This document shows, piece by piece, positions 1-5,364 of a stretch of 15,186 bases of DNA. Each line of letters opens with the position of its first letter. Positions within the stretch are counted from its first letter, which is position 1. Under the pieces are notes generated by a model, which made no database searches, was not told where the DNA came from, and worked only from the letters and a program-made list of their open reading frames with translations. The position numbers and the translations under genes were made by a program. The stretch is taken from contig CAIPJU010000147.1 of the NCBI GenBank assembly GCA_903865465.1, positions 1 to 15,186 on the forward strand, in the 5' to 3' direction. The stretch comes from an uncultured Bacteroidota bacterium (GTDB taxonomy: Bacteria > Bacteroidota > Bacteroidia > Bacteroidales > VadinHA17).

Positions 1-87
1 ACCCCCTTATATCCCACAAAATAGAAAATAACCCAATAACTACAAACATTTCAAAGAACTATTTTCATCAAAATATCAATAAATCAG

Positions 88-95
88 TACTTTTG
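88..95 (+). promoter_or_regulatory. Bacteroidetes-type -7 promoter element for the 152-832 gene
   Basis: TACTTTTG matches the Bacteroidetes -7 consensus TAnnTTTG exactly. It would place a transcription start near 100-104 and give a leader of about 50 nt before the ATG at 152. No exact TTG -33 element is found at 17-23 bp upstream (TTTC at 63-66 is the nearest), so this is moderate support only. Nothing else is recognised in positions 1-151. Confidence 0.4.
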
Positions 96-151
96 AATGG
101 TTTTCTTAACTAAACGACATTGAATTACAAATTATTAATCAACCTAATGCA

Positions 152-832
152 ATGAACAAAAGCTACACTCTTCTCTTACTGATTTACATCTTCATTTTCT
201 CCTCATGCACCCGATATCAGTATATCTCTTTAAGCAGCCACCTTAATCAGAACGAAACAAAGGAATTCTTCAATGAAAATGACACCGTGCTTATAAAATA
301 TTCCTTTTCAGGCGAAAATTTCCCTCTTACCATAACAGTTTACAATAAACTTTCAGTTCCATTATATACCGATTTTGGGAGATCTCCTGTATATATTAAT
401 GATTATCAAATAAATAACTCCTTTGGTCAGTATGAGCAATCAGGTTTTATTGCTCCATTATCGCACTCGACTTTTACAAGCGATCCGCTAAGCGATAAAC
501 AACTACCCTTTACACATCACGATTCCACAGCTACATATACCGGCTCCAATAACCTTGGGTTAATACACTCTTATTCTGAACAATCCAGTCTGGTTTATAT
601 CCGAAGTATCCTCGCCCTAAGTACTAATGAGGATCTCACTAAGCCTCTCTTTTATGATTATTCATTTTGGGTCTCTGATGTTCTGCAGACATATAATAAA
701 CCAGCCTTAATGACCTATAATCCTGCTAATATGTTTTTTATAAAGAAAGAAACGGGTTTCGGCAAATTCCTCAGCTGGACAGGAATAATTATTCTTCTGC
801 TCGTGACCGGAGCCCTAAGTGCGGGAACGTGA
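152..832 (+). CDS. Uncharacterised lipoprotein with hydrophobic C-terminus
   Basis: The 226-residue product starts with a lipoprotein signal peptide: a hydrophobic stretch from residue 5, then F-S-S-C with the lipidated cysteine at residue 19. The mature part is soluble and polar. Residues about 38-70 (NDTVLIKYSFSGENFPLTI, then VYNKLSVPLYTDF) resemble, from memory, a widespread unnamed Bacteroidetes lipoprotein family with a beta-sandwich-like ENDTV...YNKxxxPLYxD pattern. No catalytic motif is visible. Residues about 206-222 form a second hydrophobic segment followed by only a few residues, so the protein may be anchored at both ends. The gene has its own likely promoter and lies 58 bp before the next lipoprotein gene. 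The region is AT-rich. Function unknown; the coding call is firm because of length, start and signal peptide. Confidence 0.85.
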   Translation: MNKSYTLLLLIYIFIFSSCTRYQYISLSSHLNQNETKEFFNENDTVLIKYSFSGENFPLTITVYNKLSVPLYTDFGRSPVYINDYQINNSFGQYEQSGFIAPLSHSTFTSDPLSDKQLPFTHHDSTATYTGSNNLGLIHSYSEQSSLVYIRSILALSTNEDLTKPLFYDYSFWVSDVLQTYNKPALMTYNPANMFFIKKETGFGKFLSWTGIIILLLVTGALSAGT

Positions 833-890
833 GGTCAGACATCTGCCTGGACCAGTAAATTTTAAAGGAGCCATTCAATAAAAATTGTAA

Positions 891-1883
891 ATGAAATTAA
901 GGATTAGTTTAGCTATTGTGACGGCTCTTATACTTGGTTCGTGTGCTACAATACTCAATCAAAAAACAGTAAACGTAAATGTTCAGTCCGATTCACCACC
1001 GGTAAAGATCTCTGTTAATAATGACACTTCCGTATGGCTTGAAACTCCGACTGTTATAAAGGTTGAACGGTCGAGAAATGACCTGCTGATTTTGGCGAAA
1101 AGGGACTCGGTTCATAAGCTGATACAGGTTAACAGCAGGCTTTCTGCTGCCTTCTGGCTGGGTAATATGTTTTCAGGTGCCGGTATTATCGGATATGGTA
1201 TCGATCTGTCAAACCCAAAAAGATTTACTTATCCGCCGTTAGTAAATATTAACTTTCAGGAAAAGACAGGTTACATAAAGAAATCCTACAAAACCTGGCT
1301 GCCTCCCCAACGACATCTTGTTAACTTAAAGATCTCTATTCCTGAAGCTAACCATCTGTTTCTCAATAAAGGCCATGGTTATGGCAATGCCTTTGGTTTC
1401 CTGGGAATATCAGGAGGTGCAGAACTCTATTTGACCGAGAAATACTTCCTTGGGGCTGACATAGGTACGTTGACTGATTTTATGATCCCCTTCCCCGCAC
1501 CTCTGGATTATGAGGGCTATTACGAGAAAAATTATGCAACTTTTGGTGATATAATGGCCGGCAGCGATTATAAAAGATGGCATTATGCTATTGGGCTTCA
1601 ATATACTGAAACATCTCATTACCAAGGCGAAACAGAGGTGCACTCCCCGGTATATTCTGATACTTTAAAATATGAGAAACATCAAAATAATTTTGGTTTA
1701 TCTTTCTCAACAAAATACAGAATATCAAGTATATTTAACGTTGGATTAAACTATTACCCCTCATTTCTTGTTTTCAACAATAATAATTTATCCGCACATT
1801 ATACTCATTTGATATTTCTTGATCTGATTTTCAGAATAGAAGTCTACCGGCCAAAGAAATTAACCACTAAATTAACGAACTGA
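891..1883 (+). CDS. CAT-motif lipoprotein with beta-barrel-like C-terminal half
   Basis: The 330-residue product has a short lipoprotein signal peptide ending L-G-S-C with Cys18, followed directly by ATIL, the C-A-T-I start seen in many bacterial lipoproteins. Residues about 24-80 look like a small beta domain (alternating V-N-V-N-V). Residues about 90-117 contain a glycine-rich hydrophobic hairpin (GNMFSGAGIIGYGIDLSN) followed by a tyrosine-proline, as in other CAT lipoproteins. From about 160 to 320 the sequence alternates polar and hydrophobic residues with many Tyr/Phe, like a small outer-membrane beta-barrel or porin-like domain. No enzyme motif is visible. The next gene starts 12 bp after its stop, so the two are probably co-transcribed. 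A purine-rich AAAGGAG lies at 864-870, too far from the ATG to act as its ribosome site. Function unknown. Confidence 0.85.
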   Translation: MKLRISLAIVTALILGSCATILNQKTVNVNVQSDSPPVKISVNNDTSVWLETPTVIKVERSRNDLLILAKRDSVHKLIQVNSRLSAAFWLGNMFSGAGIIGYGIDLSNPKRFTYPPLVNINFQEKTGYIKKSYKTWLPPQRHLVNLKISIPEANHLFLNKGHGYGNAFGFLGISGGAELYLTEKYFLGADIGTLTDFMIPFPAPLDYEGYYEKNYATFGDIMAGSDYKRWHYAIGLQYTETSHYQGETEVHSPVYSDTLKYEKHQNNFGLSFSTKYRISSIFNVGLNYYPSFLVFNNNNLSAHYTHLIFLDLIFRIEVYRPKKLTTKLTN

Positions 1884-1895
1884 AGAATCCAAATT

Positions 1896-2297
1896 ATGAA
1901 GTTTCTGAAATCAACCATCTTACCTGTATTACTGGCAACTATATGGATCAGTATATCTGAATTTGTCAGAAATGAATACATTGTGAAATCCTACTGGACG
2001 TCCAAATATGAAGGATTGGGCCTGGTTTTTCCCAACGGCTCTCTGAATGGGGCCATCTGGGGTTTATGGTCGCTCATTTTTGCTGTGATCATTCTCATAA
2101 TTTCACGTAAATTCACACTTATCGAGACCACCATAATCTCCTGGTTCGCAGGTTTTGTTCTGATGTGGGTCGTAATAGGAAATCTAGGGGTATTGCCTGC
2201 CGGATTGCTCTGGTTTGCTATCCCGCTAAGCCTGTTGGAGGCATTTGTTGCAAGCTATCTGATTATCAGAATCTCCGGAAATAAACAAAGGACATAG
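1896..2297 (+). CDS. Small four-helix integral membrane protein
   Basis: The 133-residue product has four predicted transmembrane helices at about residues 7-23, 50-71, 77-97 and 101-126. The loop between helices 1 and 2 is longest and polar (about 24-49), and the C-terminus is short and basic. The last two helices are separated by a G-N-L-G-V-L-P turn. No family name is recognised with confidence, and no charged residues inside the helices suggest a transporter or enzyme. It starts 12 bp after the CAT lipoprotein, which points to a shared transcript and perhaps a joint envelope role; this is inference from position only. The start ATG fits because an aromatic/basic N-terminus (MKFLK) immediately precedes helix 1. 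Confidence 0.8.
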   Translation: MKFLKSTILPVLLATIWISISEFVRNEYIVKSYWTSKYEGLGLVFPNGSLNGAIWGLWSLIFAVIILIISRKFTLIETTIISWFAGFVLMWVVIGNLGVLPAGLLWFAIPLSLLEAFVASYLIIRISGNKQRT

Positions 2298-2337
2298 AGA
2301 CAGAATTGCTGATTTTTCAAATTTAATTATACACCAT

Positions 2338-2703
2338 ATGGAAAATAACAATTACTCAGACATTGATAGTTATATCGAAGGTTTTCCTTCAGACATCCAG
2401 CTAATCCTCCGACAGGTTAAAGAGACAATAAAAAAGGCAGCCCCGGATGCGTCTGAGAAAATTTCATACAGGATGCCAACATATTACATGAATGGAAACC
2501 TGGTTCATTTTGCAGCCTTCACGCACCATATTGGCTTTTACCCGACTCCAACGGGAATAGAAAAATTTAATAAGGAACTGGCAATTTATAAAAGTTCGAA
2601 AGGAGCTGTTCAGTTTCCAATAGATAAACCTATGCCACTGGAGCTGATTACAAAAATTGTCCTGTTCAGGGTTGAGGAGAACAGAACCAGGGCTAAGAAA
2701 TAA
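2338..2703 (+). CDS. DUF1801 (YdhG-like) domain protein
   Basis: The 121-residue product is a single DUF1801/YdhG-like domain, recognised by I-S-Y-R-M-P-T-Y (residues 42-49), the H-I-G-F-Y-P-T segment (64-70) and the S-K-G-A-V-Q-F-P-I-D-K-P-M-P stretch (87-100). The fold is small alpha/beta. One Bacillus subtilis member of this superfamily has been proposed as a frataxin-like iron chaperone; many other members have no known role, so function here is open. Length is normal for the family and there is no signal peptide, so it is cytosolic. It lies 40 bp after the membrane protein gene and 85 bp before the acetyltransferase. No strong promoter consensus was found in either gap. Confidence 0.88.
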   Translation: MENNNYSDIDSYIEGFPSDIQLILRQVKETIKKAAPDASEKISYRMPTYYMNGNLVHFAAFTHHIGFYPTPTGIEKFNKELAIYKSSKGAVQFPIDKPMPLELITKIVLFRVEENRTRAKK

Positions 2704-2788
2704 CATATTCTTATCCGGATTCAAATCCTCTTTAAACTTTAGCATTATTCGGGTGGACACGTCGCCAATAATCAACTTTTGTTAATAC

Positions 2789-3283
2789 ATGGAAATAGAA
2801 ATCAGATCTCTCAGGAATGAGGACTGGGCTCTGGTTGCCTCAATATATCTTCAGGGGATAGAAACCGGCAATGCTACTTTCGAAAGTGATCTCCCATCAT
2901 GGGATCATTGGGACAGATCGCATTCGAAGAGCTGCAGGATTGTTGCCTGCCTGAACGGAGAAATAGCTGGCTGGGCAGCTCTTTCACCAGTATCCATACG
3001 TCAGGTATACTCGGGAGTAGCAGAAGTGAGCGTATACGTTTCAGATCAGTACAAAGGGTTGAAAATAGGGACAATGCTTCTGGATAACCTGGTATCAATG
3101 AGTGAGAATGAGGGTTTCTGGACTTTACAGGCCAGTATCTTTCCGGAGAACCGTCCGAGCATCAGCTTACATGAGAAGCTTGGTTTCAGGATTGTGGGAA
3201 TACGGGAGAGAATCGGAAAGATGAACAGCATATGGCGGGATACCGTTCTTATGGAACGAAGAAGCAATAATTCAGGGAATTAG
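2789..3283 (+). CDS. GNAT N-acetyltransferase, phosphinothricin acetyltransferase-like
   Basis: The 164-residue product is a single GNAT fold, transferring an acetyl group from acetyl-CoA to an amine. It starts with I-R-S-L-R-N-E-D-W typical of the PAT/MnaT branch, has N-A-T-F-E (28-32), an acetyl-CoA-binding core (V-A-E-V-S-V-Y-V, 77-84) and the C-terminal L-H-E-K-L-G-F-R-I-V-G segment near residues 127-137. Related enzymes acetylate phosphinothricin, methionine sulfone/sulfoximine or other amino-acid analogues; the substrate here cannot be read from sequence. In the pyrophosphate loop (Y-K-G-L-K-I-G, 88-94) the glycine usual at the fourth position of R-G-x-G-x-G is lysine (K92). The gene converges on the HIT gene with a 22-bp gap holding only a weak hairpin. 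Confidence 0.9.
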   Translation: MEIEIRSLRNEDWALVASIYLQGIETGNATFESDLPSWDHWDRSHSKSCRIVACLNGEIAGWAALSPVSIRQVYSGVAEVSVYVSDQYKGLKIGTMLLDNLVSMSENEGFWTLQASIFPENRPSISLHEKLGFRIVGIRERIGKMNSIWRDTVLMERRSNNSGN

Positions 3284-3305
3284 ATCATTGCTCTTCAGGC
3301 AATCT

Positions 3306-3704
3306 TCAAAGCTTTACTTCCCTGCTTATTTTTCCTGCTATTTCAGCAAATTCCTCGGCTGACAGTTTCAGCTTTGGGTTCCTGAAATTGATATCTTCCA
3401 TTGAATCCATAGGAACAAGGTGAATATGAGCGTGGGGTACTTCCAGCCCCAGGACAGCAATGCCAATACGGTTACACTGATATGCCTTCCGGATTGCACA
3501 GGCTACTTTTTTGGAAAAGATCATCATCTCTCCCAGTTTATCATCGTCGATATCAAAAAGATAATCAATCTCTGTTTTTGGTACAACCAGGGTATGTCCG
3601 ATTCTTAGCGGACTTATGTCGAGAAAAGCATAGAAATTATCATCCTCGGCTATCTTATAACCTGGAATCTCGCCCTTAATTATCCTTGAAAAAATTGTAG
3701 CCAT
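3306..3704 (-). CDS. HIT family nucleotide-binding hydrolase
   Basis: The 132-residue product is a histidine-triad (HIT) protein of the Hint branch, cytosolic, hydrolysing nucleoside phosphoramidates or related AMP conjugates. Evidence is the N-terminal I-F-S-R-I-I-K-G-E-I-P (4-14), A-F-L-D-I-S-P (26-32), G-H-T-L-V-V-P-K (36-43) and the triad H-A-H-I-H (91-95), where the middle His93 is the expected nucleophile. The zinc-binding C-x-x-C found at the N-terminus of some relatives is absent (I-F-S-R instead). It begins 19 bp after the greA stop on the same strand, so it is very likely the second gene of a greA-HIT transcript; this pairing is, as I recall, common in Bacteroidetes. The physiological substrate is not determinable from sequence. 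Confidence 0.92.
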   Translation of the reverse strand: MATIFSRIIKGEIPGYKIAEDDNFYAFLDISPLRIGHTLVVPKTEIDYLFDIDDDKLGEMMIFSKKVACAIRKAYQCNRIGIAVLGLEVPHAHIHLVPMDSMEDINFRNPKLKLSAEEFAEIAGKISREVKL

Positions 3705-3723
3705 GATGGTATATCGTTAATAA

Positions 3724-4197
3724 TCACAAAGAAATGGCAATTATTTCGAATGGGATTACCCCTGAGGGAACTTTTATATTTACTAAGTCGCCCACTTTTT
3801 TGCCAATAAGACCCTGGGCAATGGGTGAGCTTACAGCTATCTTACCAATTTTGAAATTAGCTTCACTTTCAGGAACCAGCTGGTATTCCATAACAGAATT
3901 ATTAGACCTGTTCATGATCTTAACTTTATTCAGTATCCTGACTGATGAAGTATCTATTTTTGATCCATCCAGCACTCTCGATTTGGCAACAATATCTTCT
4001 AGCTTTGAGATTTTCATTTCAAGCATTCCCTGCGCTTCCTTTGCAGCAGAATATTCTGCATTTTCAGAAAGGTCGCCTTTATCCCTTGCTTCGGCAATCT
4101 GCCTCGAAATTGAAGGTCTTTCAATATTCCTCAATTGATCCAGTTCATCTTTCAGCTTCTGAAGACCTTCGAGAGTCACATAAATAATATCTGACAT
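3724..4197 (-). CDS. greA: Transcription elongation factor GreA
   Basis: The 157-residue product is a full-length GreA. It inserts its N-terminal coiled coil (about residues 8-75) through the secondary channel of RNA polymerase and stimulates cleavage of backtracked RNA. The acidic tip is present in D-K-G-D-L-S-E-N-A-E-Y, with D42 and E45 corresponding to the two acidic residues of E. coli GreA that hold the catalytic magnesium. The C-terminal FKBP-like domain contains S-P-I-A-Q-G-L-I-G-K-K-V-G-D (about 124-137). The gene heads a two-gene unit with the HIT gene. Its leader is unusual: a consensus promoter at 4257-4288 and a hairpin with U-tract at 4214-4251 lie directly upstream of the ATG. 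Confidence 0.97.
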   Translation of the reverse strand: MSDIIYVTLEGLQKLKDELDQLRNIERPSISRQIAEARDKGDLSENAEYSAAKEAQGMLEMKISKLEDIVAKSRVLDGSKIDTSSVRILNKVKIMNRSNNSVMEYQLVPESEANFKIGKIAVSSPIAQGLIGKKVGDLVNIKVPSGVIPFEIIAISL

Positions 4198-4213
4198 TTT
4201 CTTTCTTGTATTT

Positions 4214-4251
4214 AAAAAACAAGAAGAATTCCGGGTATGCCGGAACTCTTC
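4214..4251 (-). terminator. Hairpin with U-tract between the 4343-4729 gene and greA
   Basis: Read on the - strand, GAAGA-G-TTCCGG-CATAC-CCGGAA-T-TCTTC forms a stem of 5 + 6 base pairs with one mismatch and a 5-nt loop (4223-4251), followed at once by TTGTTTTTT (4214-4222). This has the form of an intrinsic terminator for - strand transcription and could end the message of the 4343-4729 gene. However, the predicted greA start site falls at its upstream edge, so it may also act inside the greA leader (see findings). The greA ATG is 16 bp beyond the U-tract. Confidence 0.75.
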
Positions 4252-4256
4252 AAAAA

Positions 4257-4288
4257 CAAATATAGGAATATTTTTAATAAATTACAAA
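4257..4288 (-). promoter_or_regulatory. Bacteroidetes-type promoter for greA-HIT
   Basis: On the - strand TTTG (4285-4288), a 20-bp spacer and TATATTTG (4257-4264) match the -33 and -7 consensus for the Bacteroidetes primary sigma factor, with optimal spacing. The predicted start is near 4249-4253, at the upstream edge of the hairpin at 4223-4251. A second overlapping -7-like TATTTTTG (4285-4292) is also present. Confidence 0.65.
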
Positions 4289-4342
4289 AATAAAAATTCC
4301 GTGATATGGTGTTTTACAAGTATTTATCCGGGAGAGTTCTGC

Positions 4343-4729
4343 CTAATTAAATTTTTTATCAGCTTTTCGTGAGTTCTGATGCATCTGTTTCCGTTTGCTC
4401 TTGCTACTACCATTAGAATCCTTTCTGTGCTGCTTCATTCTGGCTCTTACTTCCGGTGTCTGAATATCAAGGGCCCGCTTTTGTGTCTGTTTGACTGTCT
4501 TTTGATACTCCTTCTTCAGCTTTTTTTTGTTGTTCGCCTGCTTCTTTACTGCTTTTTCAGTTGAACCCGGACTTCCGGGCGATCCTTTTCTTTTGTTTCG
4601 TAGCTTTGAAAATATTCCCTTTTCTGACTTTTCAGGCAAGTTATTACCCGGAATCTGACTGCTGACAACGCTATTCATAAATGTGAGAACTAACGCAAAC
4701 ACAAAGAACTTTCTCAGCATGCTTAACAT
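4343..4729 (-). CDS. Small, very basic exported protein, unknown function
   Basis: From the chosen ATG the product has 128 residues. It begins with a signal peptide (M-L-S-M-L-R-K, then F-F-V-F-A-L-V-L-T-F, cleavage probably near V-V-S-S-Q, residue about 24). The remaining about 104 residues are roughly 30% Lys+Arg and contain G-S-P-G-S-P-G-S, a K-K-Q-A-N-N-K-K-K-L-K-K-E-Y stretch likely to be helical, and T-P-E-V-R-A-R-M-K. The frame stays open upstream to 4831, but the likely promoter (-7 at 4799-4806) starts transcription near 4793, and the first ATG after that is 4729 (another at 4720). No known domain is recognised. Short signal-peptide proteins with a K/R-rich body occur in Bacteroidetes; binding to a polyanion such as nucleic acid or LPS is conceivable but unproven. 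Confidence 0.7.
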   Translation of the reverse strand: MLSMLRKFFVFALVLTFMNSVVSSQIPGNNLPEKSEKGIFSKLRNKRKGSPGSPGSTEKAVKKQANNKKKLKKEYQKTVKQTQKRALDIQTPEVRARMKQHRKDSNGSSKSKRKQMHQNSRKADKKFN

Positions 4730-4768
4730 TTCGACTTTCTTCACAGCAATATTTACTTTTTTAAAACG

Positions 4769-4797
4769 TTTGAATTCCGCCTTTAATACTAATTTTG
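4769..4797 (+). promoter_or_regulatory. Promoter for the Rieske-like lipoprotein gene
   Basis: TTTG (4769-4772), 17 bp, TAATTTTG (4790-4797) fits the Bacteroidetes -33/-7 pattern at the short end of the usual spacing. The predicted start is near 4803, which leaves a leader of about 12 nt before the GTG at 4816. It interleaves with the opposite-strand promoter at 4799-4832. Confidence 0.55.
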
Positions 4798-4798
4798 A

Positions 4799-4832
4799 CA
4801 AAAATATTTCTTTAGGTGAAACAGCAGTCAAA
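4799..4832 (-). promoter_or_regulatory. Promoter for the basic exported protein gene
   Basis: On the - strand TTTG (4829-4832), 22 bp, TATTTTTG (4799-4806) fits the Bacteroidetes consensus. The predicted start near 4793 gives a leader of about 63 nt before the ATG at 4729. The -33 element lies inside the first codons of the divergent lipoprotein gene. Confidence 0.5.
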
Positions 4833-5298
4833 AATAACTATTTTTTTAATTTGTTTGGTTTTTGTAATTATATCAGTTTCATGTTATAAGAAAAATGATG
4901 TAATTCCAACTGTTTATGTTGATTTTACCATTGATCTTGAGAATCCATATTATGCATCTCTTAACGCTTTTGGCGGTGCAAAAATAATAAGCAGCAACTC
5001 TCCAAAATCAGGTTCCTTTTTTAATTCTTACAATGGAAATGGAATAATTATTTTTGCCGGGGTAGATGAGTTTTTAGCATATGACCGTACCTGCCCTTAT
5101 GAATACATCACCAACGGATCGAGCGTAGCTGTAACTATAGATCCTTCTTCTTCATTATTTGCTGTATGTCCGAAATGCGGTACAAAATATGCCCTCTCAG
5201 CAAATGGAACACCTGCCTCAGGGGTGGGCAGGTATCCCTTGAAAAACTATAGGGCTAATTTGTTAAGCGGAAGATATGTTTACATATCAAATTACTGA
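4816..5298 (+). CDS. Rieske-like lipoprotein with altered cluster-ligand positions
   Basis: The 160-residue product starts at GTG, directly preceded by an in-frame TAG, so no earlier start exists; a later start would destroy the signal peptide. The leader ends I-S-V-S-C with lipidated Cys23. The mature part follows the Rieske order: F-L-A-Y-D-R-T-C-P-Y (86-95), a beta spacer, C-P-K-C-G-T-K-Y (118-125), then a G-x-P-x-x-G-x-x-R-Y-P-L-K-x-Y closing segment (131-145). A classical Rieske centre uses C-x-H and C-x-x-H; here Tyr95 and Cys121 occupy the histidine positions, leaving Cys93, Cys118 and Cys121. A classical [2Fe-2S] centre is therefore unlikely; an atypical metal site or a disulfide is possible. 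It is probably anchored in the inner or outer membrane facing the periplasm. Confidence 0.85.
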   Translation: MKQQSKITIFLICLVFVIISVSCYKKNDVIPTVYVDFTIDLENPYYASLNAFGGAKIISSNSPKSGSFFNSYNGNGIIIFAGVDEFLAYDRTCPYEYITNGSSVAVTIDPSSSLFAVCPKCGTKYALSANGTPASGVGRYPLKNYRANLLSGRYVYISNY

Positions 5299-5305
5299 TT
5301 TTCAA

Positions 5306-5319
5306 CCTGCAAAAGCAGG
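5306..5319. terminator. Short hairpin between convergent genes
   Basis: CCTGC-AAAA-GCAGG is a perfect 5-bp stem with a 4-nt loop in the 66-bp gap between the lipoprotein gene (+) and ahcY (-). It is followed by only scattered T residues on either strand, so it is a weak bidirectional terminator candidate. The 8-mer GAAGTTCT occurs twice nearby (5319-5326 and 5349-5356). Confidence 0.35.
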
Positions 5320-5364
5320 AAGTTCTATTTCCGAAATCAGCAATCAAAGAAGTTCTGATAAGTA

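Noticed and set aside
3287..3303. Hairpin ATTGC...GCAAT between the GNAT and HIT genes as a terminator
   Set aside because: Only 5 bp, AT-rich at its base, and without a T-run on either strand; too weak to call.
3734..4138. 134-codon open frame on the + strand opposite greA
   Set aside because: It lies entirely antisense to the clearly conserved greA gene, and its translation looks like low-complexity reading of the complementary strand.
4730..4831. N-terminal extension of the basic exported protein up to an ATG at 4831
   Set aside because: It would overlap the start of the divergent lipoprotein gene and lie upstream of the predicted transcription start, and it would bury the signal peptide inside the protein.
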